Below, one piece after another: positions 35,995 to 44,638 of a DNA stretch of 51,088 bases. The stretch is from Anaerorhabdus sp036636695. GTDB lineage: Bacteria > Bacillota_I > Bacilli_A > Erysipelotrichales > Erysipelotrichaceae. How positions within the stretch are numbered: position 1 is the first letter of the stretch; each line of letters starts with the position of its first letter. Under the pieces are notes generated by a model. The model did not search any database. It saw nothing but the letters and a program-made list of their open reading frames with translations, and had not been told where the DNA came from. The stretch lies in the NCBI RefSeq assembly GCF_036636695.1, contig NZ_JAVWNW010000013.1; one strand, written 5' to 3'. Both the position numbers and the translations under genes were made by a program.

Positions 35995-36327
35995 ATGGAA
36001 GTTAAAGCAACAGCAAAGACAGTACGTATCGCTCCTCGCAAAGTGAGATTAGTGCTTGATCTAGTAAGAGGGAAAGATGCTGCAGAAGCAGCTGCAATCC
36101 TTAAGTTCACACCTAATCACGCTGCTGTAGAAGTAGGAAAAGTGCTTAAGTCAGCAGTAGCAAATGCTACAAATAATCATAAACTTGACGAAAGTAAGTT
36201 ATATGTAAAAGCATGCTATGCCAATGAAGGAATCACAATGAAGAGATTCATGCCAGCGGCAAAAGGTAATGCGCATCAAATTTTAAAACGCACTAGCCAC
36301 ATTACAGTTGTGGTTGATGAGCGCTAG
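35995..36327 (+). CDS. rplV: 50S ribosomal protein L22
   Basis: The 110-residue product has RIAPRKVRLVLDLVRGK and the C-terminal beta-hairpin region MKRFMPAAKGNAHQILKRTSHITV, which lines the exit tunnel at its constriction. AGGAGG precedes the start; spacing to rpsS is 14 nt. Confidence 0.97.
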   Translation: MEVKATAKTVRIAPRKVRLVLDLVRGKDAAEAAAILKFTPNHAAVEVGKVLKSAVANATNNHKLDESKLYVKACYANEGITMKRFMPAAKGNAHQILKRTSHITVVVDER

Positions 36328-36341
36328 GAAGGGGTTCAGAT

Positions 36342-37133
36342 ATGGGTCAAAAAGTTAGTCCTATTGGAATGCGTGTCGGAATCATCCGTGATTGGGATTC
36401 AAGATGGTACGCAGAAAAAGAATACGGAAACTTATTAATGGAAGATGTTAAAATCCGTGAATTCTTAAGTAAAGAACTACATAACGCTTATGTTTCAAGA
36501 ATCGAAATTGAACGTACTTCAAACGAAGTTAAACTTATTCTTCGTGCTGCTCGTCCAGGTGTTCTTGTAGGGAAAAACGAAAAAGATGAAGACAAGATGG
36601 AGTCTTTAAAGAAAAAACTATCAAAACTTACTGGTGGTAAGGATGTTAAAATCGATGTTATCGAAGTTGCTAATCCAGATTTAGATGCTTATCTAGTTGC
36701 TCGTAAAATTGCTGAACAACTTGAAGGTCGTCAATCATTTAGAACAACACAAAAGAAAGCTATCCAACAAACAATGCGTTCAGGAGCTAAAGGAATTAAA
36801 ACTTTAGTATCAGGAAGACTTGGTGGTGCTGATATCGCTCGTGGTGAAGGTTACTCTGAAGGAGTTGTACCTCTACACACATTGCGTTCAGACATCGACT
36901 ACTGTTGGTATGAAGCAAATACAACTTATGGTAAATTAGGTGTTAAGGTTTGGATTTGTCGCGGTGAAGTATTACCTGGACAAATGGTTAAAGAACCTGA
37001 AGCTCCAAAAACACCTCAAGGTCGTGGACCACGTCGTCCTCGCAACGATCGCAATGATCGTCGTGCTCCTAGAAATGCTGATGCAAGAACAACTGCTCCA
37101 GCTGCTAAAGGTGCTACAGAAGGAGGTAATTAA
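36342..37133 (+). CDS. rpsC: 30S ribosomal protein S3
   Basis: The 263-residue product starts GQKVSPIGMRVGIIRDWDS. A KH domain occupies about 40-110, and the C-terminal domain contains TTYGKLGVKVWICRGEVLPG. It ends in a basic, Ala/Arg/Asp-rich tail of about 40 residues (RGPRRPRNDRNDRRAPR), longer than the average for S3. The tail codes for the GGAGG of rplP. Confidence 0.97.
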   Translation: MGQKVSPIGMRVGIIRDWDSRWYAEKEYGNLLMEDVKIREFLSKELHNAYVSRIEIERTSNEVKLILRAARPGVLVGKNEKDEDKMESLKKKLSKLTGGKDVKIDVIEVANPDLDAYLVARKIAEQLEGRQSFRTTQKKAIQQTMRSGAKGIKTLVSGRLGGADIARGEGYSEGVVPLHTLRSDIDYCWYEANTTYGKLGVKVWICRGEVLPGQMVKEPEAPKTPQGRGPRRPRNDRNDRRAPRNADARTTAPAAKGATEGGN

Positions 37134-37135
37134 TT

Positions 37136-37555
37136 ATGTTAATGCCTAATAGAACAAAATACAGACGTCCTCATAGAATTAGCTATGAAGGTCGTTCAAA
37201 AGCTGGACGTCAAGTTGCGTTTGGTGAATATGGATTAGTTGCGGAAGAAGGAGCTTATGTTTCTAACCGTCAAATCGAAGCGGCTCGTATTGCGATGACT
37301 CGTTATATGAACCGTGGTGGTAAAGTTTGGATTAAAATATTTCCTCACTTAGCTATCACAAAGAAACCACTTGAAGTACGTATGGGATCTGGGAAAGGGG
37401 CACCTGAAGGTTGGGTTGCCGTTGTTCAACCAGGAAGAATCTTATTCGAAATCGGTGGAATTTCAGAAGAAATAGCTCGTGAAGCATTGCGTCTTGCATC
37501 TCACAAGCTACCAGTTAAAACAAGATTCGTTAAGAAAGGTGAGGAGGAGAAATAG
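37136..37555 (+). CDS. rplP: 50S ribosomal protein L16
   Basis: The 139-residue product starts MLMPNRTKYRRPHR and contains GSGKGAPEGWVAVVQPGR, the loop near the A-site of the peptidyl-transferase centre. It starts 2 nt after rpsC; the ribosome-binding site lies within the end of rpsC. Confidence 0.97.
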   Translation: MLMPNRTKYRRPHRISYEGRSKAGRQVAFGEYGLVAEEGAYVSNRQIEAARIAMTRYMNRGGKVWIKIFPHLAITKKPLEVRMGSGKGAPEGWVAVVQPGRILFEIGGISEEIAREALRLASHKLPVKTRFVKKGEEEK

Positions 37556-37756
37556 ATGAACGTTAAAGAAATTCGTGAAAAAAGTAATGAAGAATTACTT
37601 AAAGATATTGAATCTTTAAAAGAAGAACTATTCAACTTACGCTTTCAACAAGCGACAGGTCAACTTGAAAATCCAACTCGTATGAGAGATATCAAGAAGA
37701 CAATTGCTCGTATTAAAACAATCATAACTGAGCGTACGCTTAGTGATGCGAAGTAG
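37556..37756 (+). CDS. rpmC: 50S ribosomal protein L29
   Basis: The 66-residue, two-helix protein has KEIREKSNEELLKDI and FNLRFQQATGQLENPTRM. It starts directly after the rplP stop codon with no gap, with GGAGGAG inside rplP, a layout for reinitiation. L29 borders the exit tunnel beside L23. Confidence 0.97.
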   Translation: MNVKEIREKSNEELLKDIESLKEELFNLRFQQATGQLENPTRMRDIKKTIARIKTIITERTLSDAK

Positions 37757-37769
37757 GAGGGTCTGAGTA

Positions 37770-38030
37770 ATGGAAAGATCTAAACGTAAAGTATTACGCG
37801 GTAAAGTAGTATCGGACAAAATGAACAAGACAATTACTGTTGAAGTTTCTACAAATAAAAGTCATGACCTTTATTCTAAACGCGTTAAGTATTCTAAGAA
37901 ATTCAAAGCTCACGATGAAAATAATGAGGCAAAAATTGGTGATATCGTTGAAATCATGGAGACTCGTCCACTTTCAGCTGATAAACACTTCCGTCTTATT
38001 AAAATCGTTGAAAAAGCTGTAATTCTTTAA
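37770..38030 (+). CDS. rpsQ: 30S ribosomal protein S17
   Basis: The 86-residue product has the OB-fold motifs LRGKVVSDKMNKTITVEV and GDIVEIMETRPLSADKHFRL. S17 binds the 5' domain of 16S RNA early in assembly. AGGAGG lies 13 nt before the start. Confidence 0.97.
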   Translation: MERSKRKVLRGKVVSDKMNKTITVEVSTNKSHDLYSKRVKYSKKFKAHDENNEAKIGDIVEIMETRPLSADKHFRLIKIVEKAVIL

Positions 38031-38051
38031 GCACAAGGAGGAAGATGAAAG

Positions 38052-38420
38052 ATGATTCAAAATGAAAGCAGATTAAACGTCGCTGATAACACCGGTGCTA
38101 AAGAATTATTAGTTATCCGTTGCTTAGGCGGAAGCGTTCGTAAGAGTGCAAACATCGGCGATGTCGTTGTTTGTGCGGTAAAAGCAGCTGCTCCAGGTGG
38201 AACAGTGAAGAAAGGTGAAGTTGTCAAAGCTGTAATCGTAAGAACAGTTTATGGCGTTCGCCGTGAAAATGGTTCATACATTAAATTTGATGATAATGCA
38301 GCAGTTATCATTAAAGATGATAAAACGCCAAAAGGAACTCGTATTTTCGGTCCTGTGGCTAGAGAACTTCGTGAAAGAGACTACATGAAAATTGTATCTC
38401 TAGCACCGGAAGTATTGTAG
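38052..38420 (+). CDS. rplN: 50S ribosomal protein L14
   Basis: The 122-residue product has IQNESRLNVADNTGAKE, VKKGEVVKAVIVR and IFGPVARELRERDYMKIVSLAPEVL, all conserved. L14 forms inter-subunit contacts and is the usual target of the silencing factor RsfS. First gene of what is the spc operon in other bacteria; no new promoter is evident. Confidence 0.98.
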   Translation: MIQNESRLNVADNTGAKELLVIRCLGGSVRKSANIGDVVVCAVKAAAPGGTVKKGEVVKAVIVRTVYGVRRENGSYIKFDDNAAVIIKDDKTPKGTRIFGPVARELRERDYMKIVSLAPEVL

Positions 38421-38430
38421 GAGGTCAACA

Positions 38431-38754
38431 ATGAAAATTAAAAAAGGCGATAAAGTAAAAGTTATCACTGGACACTACAAAGGTACTATTGGGGAAGTAA
38501 CTGCTGTTTTCCCTAAAGACGATAAAGTCATTGTTGAAGGTGTAAACTTAATCAAAAAGAGTTTAAAACCAACTCAAGCTAATCCAGATGGTGGAATTAT
38601 TGAAAAGGAAGCTCCTATTCATGTTTCTAACGTTATGGCTTATGATTCAAAAGCAAAAGCTACTAGCCGTGTAGGTTATAAAGTAGATGGAGATAAAAAA
38701 GTACGTGTTTATAAAAAATCAGGTGCTGAAATCAAAGGAGGTAAGAAGAAATAA
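38431..38754 (+). CDS. rplX: 50S ribosomal protein L24
   Basis: The 107-residue product has the KOW motif KKGDKVKVITGHYKGTIGEV and VEGVNLIKKSLKP. L24 initiates 50S assembly. Its stop codon overlaps the rplE start by one base. Confidence 0.97.
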   Translation: MKIKKGDKVKVITGHYKGTIGEVTAVFPKDDKVIVEGVNLIKKSLKPTQANPDGGIIEKEAPIHVSNVMAYDSKAKATSRVGYKVDGDKKVRVYKKSGAEIKGGKKK

Positions 38755-39293
38755 TGAACCGCCTTCAAGAAAAATATACAACTGCCGTAGTGCCAGCTTT
38801 AACTAAAAAGTTCAACTACACAACAGTTATGCAATGTCCAAAGATTGATAAAGTAGTTATCAACTTAGGAGTTGGAGATGCGATTGCTAATCCTAAATTA
38901 TTAGATGAAGCTGTTGCTGAATTAACTCAAATCTCTGGTCAAAAACCAGTGGTTACAAAGGCTAAAAAATCTATCGCGAACTTCAAACTTCGTGAAGGTA
39001 TGCCAATTGGATGTAAAGTTACATTACGTGGTGAAAGAATGTATGAATTCTTAGATAAGCTATTCAACATTTCTCTACCTCGTGTACGTGACTTCCGTGG
39101 AGTAAGTAACACAGCATTTGATGGTCGTGGTAACTATACTCTTGGCGTTAAGGAACAATTAATCTTCCCAGAAATTAATTTTGATAAAGTTAATAAAACT
39201 AGAGGTATGGATATTGTTATCGTAACAACTGCCAACACAAATGATGAAGCAAAGGCATTGCTAGCTGAAATGGGCATGCCATTTGCGAAATAA
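38754..39293 (+). CDS. rplE: 50S ribosomal protein L5
   Basis: The 179-residue product has PKIDKVVINLGVGDA, FKLREGMPIGCKVTLRG, and LPRVRDFRGVS. L5 binds 5S rRNA. Translational coupling to rplX is expected from the one-base overlap. Confidence 0.98.
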   Translation: MNRLQEKYTTAVVPALTKKFNYTTVMQCPKIDKVVINLGVGDAIANPKLLDEAVAELTQISGQKPVVTKAKKSIANFKLREGMPIGCKVTLRGERMYEFLDKLFNISLPRVRDFRGVSNTAFDGRGNYTLGVKEQLIFPEINFDKVNKTRGMDIVIVTTANTNDEAKALLAEMGMPFAK

Positions 39294-39306
39294 GGAGGAC
39301 TAAACA

Positions 39307-39492
39307 ATGGCAAAAACATCTAAAAAAATATCACAAGCACGTCCTCAAAAATTCTCAACTCGTGAATACACAAGATGTGAACGCTGTGGACGTCCACATT
39401 CAGTATTACGTAAATATAAACTATGCCGTATTTGCTTCCGTGAATTAGCTTACAAAGGCCAAATTCCTGGAGTTAAAAAGGCTAGCTGGTAA
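39307..39492 (+). CDS. rpsZ: 30S ribosomal protein S14, zinc-binding type
   Basis: The 61-residue short form carries two CXXC pairs, CERC and CRIC, that bind zinc. This is the C+ form; the longer zinc-free S14 often found as a backup in Bacillota is not in this window. AAGGAGG precedes the start. Confidence 0.97.
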   Translation: MAKTSKKISQARPQKFSTREYTRCERCGRPHSVLRKYKLCRICFRELAYKGQIPGVKKASW

Positions 39493-39506
39493 GGAGGAAG
39501 TTACGA

Positions 39507-39908
39507 ATGAATATGACTGATCCAATTGCAGATATGCTTACTAGAATTCGTAATGGCGTTCAAGCTCGTCACGAATCAGTAGAAATTCCCGCTTCAAAAG
39601 TTAAAGTGGAAATTGCTAAGATTCTTAAGAGTGAAGGATACATTACAAATTATGCAGTAAGTGGAGAAACGGCTGCTGAAAAGAAAATTACTGTTACACT
39701 AAAATATGGTGCTAACAATGAAAAAGTTATTAGTGGAATTAAAAGAATTTCTAAACCTGGTCTTCGCGTTTACGCAAAATCAGATGCAGTACCTCGTGTA
39801 CTTAATGGTTTAGGAATTGCAATTATTTCAACTTCTCAAGGTCTTATGACTGATAAAGAAGCAAGAGCTAAACATGCGGGCGGCGAAGTTGTCGCTTACG
39901 TTTGGTAA
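39507..39908 (+). CDS. rpsH: 30S ribosomal protein S8
   Basis: The 133-residue product starts MTDPIADMLTRIRNG and ends in STSQGLMTDKEARAKHAGGEVVAYVW, the S8 16S-binding signature. In E. coli S8 represses the spc operon by binding near rplE; I looked for but could not confirm such a site here. Confidence 0.97.
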   Translation: MNMTDPIADMLTRIRNGVQARHESVEIPASKVKVEIAKILKSEGYITNYAVSGETAAEKKITVTLKYGANNEKVISGIKRISKPGLRVYAKSDAVPRVLNGLGIAIISTSQGLMTDKEARAKHAGGEVVAYVW

Positions 39909-39931
39909 GAAACTGAAAGGAAGATATTAAA

Positions 39932-40477
39932 ATGTCACGTATCGGAAATAAAGCGATTACCATTCCTGCTGGTGTAGAAGTTACTGTAACTGCAGGTAAT
40001 GAGGTGACTGTAAAAGGACCTAAGGGAACTTTAACACGTCAGTTTAGTCCATTAATGGATATTAAACAAGAAAACGGTATTCTTACTGTTGCTCGTGCAA
40101 ACGAAGAAAAACATACAAAACAATTACATGGTACAACTCGTGCTCTTATTAACAATATGATTGAAGGATGTCATGAAGGTTACCTTCGTGTACTTGAAAT
40201 CGTAGGGATCGGGTTCCGTGCTGCTGTAAGCGGAAAGAAATTAACACTTAACGTTGGATACTCTCATCCAGTTGAATTCATTGTTGAAGAGGGTCTAACT
40301 GTTGAATGTCCATCAAATACAGAAATTAGAGTTTTCGGAATTGATAAACAACGTGTTGGTGAATTTGCCGCAAACATCCGTGCAACTAGAAAACCAGAAC
40401 CATATAAAGGTAAAGGTATTCGTTACAAAGGTGAACATGTCCGCCGTAAAGAAGGAAAAACGGCAGGTAAGAAATAG
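39932..40477 (+). CDS. rplF: 50S ribosomal protein L6
   Basis: The 181-residue product has two repeated L6 domains, SRIGNKAITIPAGVEV at the start and EPYKGKGIRYKGEHVRRKEGKTAGKK at the end. It lies near the factor-binding site for EF-G and EF-Tu. Confidence 0.97.
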   Translation: MSRIGNKAITIPAGVEVTVTAGNEVTVKGPKGTLTRQFSPLMDIKQENGILTVARANEEKHTKQLHGTTRALINNMIEGCHEGYLRVLEIVGIGFRAAVSGKKLTLNVGYSHPVEFIVEEGLTVECPSNTEIRVFGIDKQRVGEFAANIRATRKPEPYKGKGIRYKGEHVRRKEGKTAGKK

Positions 40478-40498
40478 TGGGAAAGGAGATAAGAAACT

Positions 40499-40855
40499 AT
40501 GCTTAAGAAGATTTCAAAGAATGAAACAAGATTACGTCGTCATGCACGTGTTCGTACAAAAGTTAGTGGAACTCCAGAATGCCCACGCCTTAATGTGTTC
40601 CGCTCTAATGCGCACATTCATGTTCAAGTTATCGATGATGTAAATTCAAAAACATTAGTTGCTTGTTCTTCAGTTCAAATGAAGCTTGCAAATGGTGGAA
40701 ATAAAGAAGCAGCTCAAAAAGTTGGTGCTGAAATTGCAAAACTTTGCAAAGCAGCAAACATTAATAAAGTTGTATTTGACCGTGGAGGTTATGTATATCA
40801 CGGACGTGTCCAAGCCCTAGCTGACGCAGCTAGAGAAGCTGGACTAGAATTCTAG
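40499..40855 (+). CDS. rplR: 50S ribosomal protein L18
   Basis: The 118-residue product has RRHARVRTKVSGTPECPRLNV and VFDRGGYVYHGRVQALADAAREAGLEF. It binds 5S rRNA with L5. An AAAGGAG ribosome-binding site precedes the start. Confidence 0.97.
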   Translation: MLKKISKNETRLRRHARVRTKVSGTPECPRLNVFRSNAHIHVQVIDDVNSKTLVACSSVQMKLANGGNKEAAQKVGAEIAKLCKAANINKVVFDRGGYVYHGRVQALADAAREAGLEF

Positions 40856-40865
40856 AAAGGAGCTC

Positions 40866-41381
40866 ATGATGGAACGTAAACCAAGAAGAGTAGAACGCGA
40901 AAAAGAATTTGAAGAACGCGTAGTTGTCATTAATCGTGTCAGCAAAACTGTTAAGGGTGGTCGCCGTATGCGCTTCTCAGCTCTAGTAGTTGTAGGTGAT
41001 AAAAAAGGCCGCGTAGGATATGGAACAGGGAAAGCAAACGAAGTACCTGATGCAATAAAAAAAGCAATTGAAGCTGCAAAGAAGAATGTTGTTACTGTTA
41101 GCTTAGTTAACGGTGGAAAAACAATTCCTCATGCAATTACTGGTACATATGGTGCAGGGGAAGTATTCCTTCGCCCAGCAGCAGAAGGTACTGGAGTTAT
41201 CGCAGGTGGTGCAGTTCGTGCAGTATTAGAACTTGCAGGAGTTTCCGATGTACTTTCAAAATGTATCGGTTCTCGTACACCAATAAACATGGTTCATGCA
41301 ACTATGACAGCATTAACTAATCTTAAAACGGTTAATAGCGTAGCTAAACTACGTGAAAAGAAACCGCAAGAAATTCGATAG
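40866..41381 (+). CDS. rpsE: 30S ribosomal protein S5
   Basis: The 171-residue product has VVVINRVSKTVKGGRRM, GRVGYGTGKANEVPDAI and GAGEVFLRPAAEGTGVIAGG. It takes part in decoding fidelity. The next gene is rplO after only 15 nt; rpmD (L30), which usually lies between them, is absent. Confidence 0.98.
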   Translation: MMERKPRRVEREKEFEERVVVINRVSKTVKGGRRMRFSALVVVGDKKGRVGYGTGKANEVPDAIKKAIEAAKKNVVTVSLVNGGKTIPHAITGTYGAGEVFLRPAAEGTGVIAGGAVRAVLELAGVSDVLSKCIGSRTPINMVHATMTALTNLKTVNSVAKLREKKPQEIR

Positions 41382-41396
41382 GAGGCCGAGGTAGTT

Positions 41397-41837
41397 ATGA
41401 AATTAAATGAATTGAAATATACAGAAGGTGCCCGTCATAAGTCTTTCAGAGTAGGTCGTGGTCATGGATCAGGAAATGGTAAAACAGCTGGTAAAGGAAA
41501 TAAAGGACAAAACGCACGTAGTGGCGGTGGAGTTGCTTTAGGTTTTGAAGGAGGACAAACTCCTCTTTACAAACGTATTCCAAAGCGTGGATTTACTAAT
41601 TTTACTCGTAAAGAATATGCAATTGTAAACGTTGAAAGCTTAAATAAGTTTGAAGACGGGGCAGTTGTTTCGATTGAAGCATTATTAAACGCTGGTCTAA
41701 TTAAGAAATGTTTAGATGGTGTAAAAGTATTAGGTTATGGTAAACTAGAAAAGAAGTTGACTGTTCAAGCTAACAAATTTTCTAAGTCAGCTCAAGAATT
41801 AATTGAAAACGCAGGCGGAAAAGTTGAGGTGATCTAA
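41397..41837 (+). CDS. rplO: 50S ribosomal protein L15
   Basis: The 146-residue product has the Gly-rich N-terminus (RVGRGHGSGNGKTAGKGNKG) and EGGQTPLYKRIPKRGF. It is a late assembly protein of the 50S. Its 3' end encodes the GAGGTGAT ribosome-binding site of secY. Confidence 0.97.
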   Translation: MKLNELKYTEGARHKSFRVGRGHGSGNGKTAGKGNKGQNARSGGGVALGFEGGQTPLYKRIPKRGFTNFTRKEYAIVNVESLNKFEDGAVVSIEALLNAGLIKKCLDGVKVLGYGKLEKKLTVQANKFSKSAQELIENAGGKVEVI

Positions 41838-41838
41838 T

Positions 41839-43128
41839 ATGATCCAAACTTGTATCAACTTGTTTAAAAACAAGGATACTCGAAATAAGATCTTATTTAC
41901 TCTTGCAATGCTTCTCATCTATCGACTAGGTGCAGCAATCCCTACACCTGGTATTAATATGGATGTAATTCGAAGTGGAATTGCAGATAATTCAATCTTA
42001 AGTATGATGAACTTATTAGGTGGGGGCTCATTGCAAAGATTTTCAATCTTCGCAATGGGTGTTGGACCTTACATCACAGCATCAATCATTATTCAGTTAT
42101 TAAGCATGGATGTAATTCCTGCTTTAACTGAAATGGCTAAATCTGGCCAACAAGGTCGTATGAAAATGGATAAAATCACTCGTTATTTGGGTGTAGTATT
42201 ATCTTTTGTTCAAGCCTTTACAATGGTTTATGCATTTGATGTTTCGAATAATATCCTTGAAGCAAGTTCTTTAGCAAATTATTTTTATACAGCGACAGTA
42301 TTAACAGCAGGTACTATGTTCCTATTGTGGATTGGTGATCGTATTTCTCAAAAAGGTATGGGTAATGGAGTTTCTATTATCATCTTTGCGGGTATCGTAT
42401 CTAATATTCCATTCACATTTAGTCAAACATATTCAATCTTAGTTGATACTACAAATCAAACAGCAATGTTTAATGGATTAATTCAATTTGCAATGTTTAT
42501 TGCAATGTATATTGTAATTATTCTGTTAGTTGTATTAATGCAACTTGCAGTACGTAAGATTCCTATCCAATACACTTCAAGTACTGTACAACGTGGAAAG
42601 AATGATATTACATATTTGCCATTTAAAATAAATTCGGCATCTGTAATTCCAGTAATTTTTGCGCAATCAATTATGACTGCACCACAAATTATCGCAAGTT
42701 TCTTTCCAGCAAATGCGTTTACTACTGCGATGGGTAATGTACTTAGCTTACAAAAACCAATCGGACTAGTAATTTATGCTGTTTTAACAATTTTATTCAC
42801 ATTCTTTTATACTAATATGCAAGTCGATCCGTCAAAGGTTGCTGAAAACTTAGGTAAAAGTGGAGCATATATTCCAGGAATTCGTCCTGGTAATGAAACA
42901 AAAGAATATTTAGGAAAAGTATTGAATCGAATTACAGTTCTCGGTGCAGCTGGACTAACATTCTTAGCACTACTTCCATACTTGCTACCAATGTTTACTT
43001 CTCTTCCTACTTCTACCGCAATCGGTGGAACAGGAATTATTATCGTTGTTGGTGTAGCTATGGAAACAATGAGTCAATTAAAGGGTCAACTAACGCAGAA
43101 AGCATATAGGGGCTTTCTTAATAAATAA
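41839..43128 (+). CDS. secY: Protein translocase subunit SecY
   Basis: The 429-residue, ten-helix membrane protein is the channel of the Sec translocon. It has the helix-2 plug region (GGGSLQRFSIFAMGVGPYI), the cytoplasmic loops GQQGRMKMDKITRYLG and AVRKIPIQY, and PGIRPGNETKEYL. It exports the lipoproteins and surface proteins encoded elsewhere in the window. Starts one base after rplO. Confidence 0.97.
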   Translation: MIQTCINLFKNKDTRNKILFTLAMLLIYRLGAAIPTPGINMDVIRSGIADNSILSMMNLLGGGSLQRFSIFAMGVGPYITASIIIQLLSMDVIPALTEMAKSGQQGRMKMDKITRYLGVVLSFVQAFTMVYAFDVSNNILEASSLANYFYTATVLTAGTMFLLWIGDRISQKGMGNGVSIIIFAGIVSNIPFTFSQTYSILVDTTNQTAMFNGLIQFAMFIAMYIVIILLVVLMQLAVRKIPIQYTSSTVQRGKNDITYLPFKINSASVIPVIFAQSIMTAPQIIASFFPANAFTTAMGNVLSLQKPIGLVIYAVLTILFTFFYTNMQVDPSKVAENLGKSGAYIPGIRPGNETKEYLGKVLNRITVLGAAGLTFLALLPYLLPMFTSLPTSTAIGGTGIIIVVGVAMETMSQLKGQLTQKAYRGFLNK

Positions 43129-43143
43129 GAAGGTGTTATAAAA

Positions 43144-43788
43144 ATGAATATTCTAATTATGGGTCCTGCTGGAAGTGGCAAGGGTACAATGTCTGAAAAG
43201 ATATTGGAAAACTATAACATTCCTCATATCTCTACTGGGGACATGCTTAGAAATGCCATTAAAGAAGGAAGTCCGTTAGGACTTAAAGCTCAAACTTTCA
43301 TGAATGAGGGAAAACTAGTACCAGATGATTTGGTAATTAGTTTAATTGAAGAGAGACTTCAAAAAGACGATTGTCAAAAAGGGTATCTCATTGATGGATT
43401 CCCTCGTTCATTACCTCAAGCAAAAGCTTTAGAAGAAATTACAAATAAGATTAATAAACCAGTTCAACTTGTTCTTAATCTTACTGTTGATTTTGATGCT
43501 TTAGCTGAAAGAGTAACTGGTCGTCGCATTTGTAAAAATTGTGGAGCTATCTTTCACATCAAGAGCAATCCACCAAAAGTTGATGGCATCTGTGATGTTT
43601 GTGGAAGTCCACTAACTCAACGTGCTGATGATACAGTTGAACAATTAAAAGTTCGTTTAGACGAACACTACAAGAATACTCAACCTTGTCTTGATTATTA
43701 TCGAGAAAAAGGTTTAGTTGTTGATATCAACGCTTCTCAAGAAATTGAACAAGTATACGCTGATATCAAGAACGCTTTGGCAAAGTGA
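43144..43788 (+). CDS. adk: Adenylate kinase
   Basis: The 214-residue long form has the P-loop GPAGSGKGT, STGDMLR, DGFPRSLPQA and a LID with four Cys (CKNC...CDVC) that bind zinc, as in Bacillota enzymes. It converts AMP and ATP into two ADP. In most Bacillota map (methionine aminopeptidase) follows; here a non-coding gap and infA follow. Confidence 0.98.
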   Translation: MNILIMGPAGSGKGTMSEKILENYNIPHISTGDMLRNAIKEGSPLGLKAQTFMNEGKLVPDDLVISLIEERLQKDDCQKGYLIDGFPRSLPQAKALEEITNKINKPVQLVLNLTVDFDALAERVTGRRICKNCGAIFHIKSNPPKVDGICDVCGSPLTQRADDTVEQLKVRLDEHYKNTQPCLDYYREKGLVVDINASQEIEQVYADIKNALAK

Positions 43789-43807
43789 AGATAAGCTTCA
43801 ATAATAT

Positions 43808-43839
43808 TTCTATTTAGATGGATTTCCATCTAAATAGAA
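43808..43839 (+). promoter_or_regulatory. Perfect 14-bp hairpin between adk and infA
   Basis: TTCTATTTAGATGG and CCATCTAAATAGAA enclose the loop ATTT. A second small hairpin, TTCC-AAA-GGAA, follows at 43841-43851. No T-run follows, so it is unlikely to be a terminator. It could be a processing or stabilising site or a ribosomal-protein binding site ahead of the infA-rpsM group. Confidence 0.55.
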
Positions 43840-43887
43840 GTTCCAAAGGAAACAATTCTATACACTAAGAGGAGGAAACATATTTTA

Positions 43888-44106
43888 ATGGGCAAACAAG
43901 ACGTCATTGAAATTGATGGAATTGTTGAAGAAACACTTCCTGATGCAAAGTTTAAAGTGAAACTACAAAATGGACACGTTATCTTGGCTCACGTTTCTGG
44001 TAAAATCCGTATGCACTACATTCGCATTTTACCAGGTGATCGCGTAACAGTAGAAATTTCACCATATGATTTAACACGTGGGCGTATTACATTTAGACAT
44101 AAATAG
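43888..44106 (+). CDS. infA: Translation initiation factor IF-1
   Basis: The 72-residue OB-fold protein has VIEIDGIVEETLPDAKFKV and GKIRMHYIRILPGDRVTVEISPYDLTRGRITFRHK. It binds the 30S A-site during initiation. AGAGGAGG lies upstream. Confidence 0.98.
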   Translation: MGKQDVIEIDGIVEETLPDAKFKVKLQNGHVILAHVSGKIRMHYIRILPGDRVTVEISPYDLTRGRITFRHK

Positions 44107-44123
44107 TCTAGGAGGGAAAACAC

Positions 44124-44240
44124 ATGAAAGTAAGACCATCAGTCAAACCGATTTGTGATAAGTGCCGAATCATCAAACGCAAAGGTACCGTAATGGTAAT
44201 TTGTGAAAACCCTAAACACAAACAACGTCAAGGAAACTAG
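44124..44240 (+). CDS. rpmJ: 50S ribosomal protein L36, zinc-binding type
   Basis: The 38-residue product starts MKVRPSVKPICDKC. The zinc ligands are Cys11, Cys14, Cys27 and His32, so this is the C+ form. Ribosome-binding site AGGAGGG. Placed between infA and rpsM as in most Bacillota. Confidence 0.97.
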   Translation: MKVRPSVKPICDKCRIIKRKGTVMVICENPKHKQRQGN

Positions 44241-44254
44241 GAGGAAAATAAGAT

Positions 44255-44620
44255 ATGGCTCGTATTGCAGGCGTAGATATTCCACGTGACAAACGTGTAG
44301 TAATATCTCTAACTTATATCTACGGAATTGGCCCATCAACAGCGGCTAAGATCCTTAAAGATAGCAACATTAACGAAAGCATCCGCGTAAAAGATTTAAG
44401 CGATGAACAAGTTAATGCAATTCGTCAAGAAATAGACAAAATTAAAGTAGAAGGTGATCTTCGTCGTGAAGTTCAACTTAATATCAAACGTCTAATGGAA
44501 ATTGGATGTTACCGTGGAATGCGTCATAGACGTGGATTACCAGTTCGCGGACAAAGAACAAAAACAAATGCTCGTACACGTAAAGGACCTCGTCGTACAG
44601 TAGCTAATAAGAAGAAATAG
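44255..44620 (+). CDS. rpsM: 30S ribosomal protein S13
   Basis: The 121-residue product starts ARIAGVDIPRDKRV, has the helix-hairpin-helix IYGIGPSTAAKIL and the basic tail RGQRTKTNARTRKGPRR. It contacts P-site tRNA and 23S bridges. AGGAGG precedes the start. Confidence 0.98.
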   Translation: MARIAGVDIPRDKRVVISLTYIYGIGPSTAAKILKDSNINESIRVKDLSDEQVNAIRQEIDKIKVEGDLRREVQLNIKRLMEIGCYRGMRHRRGLPVRGQRTKTNARTRKGPRRTVANKKK

Positions 44621-44638
44621 TGATAGGAGGAGAAGACA

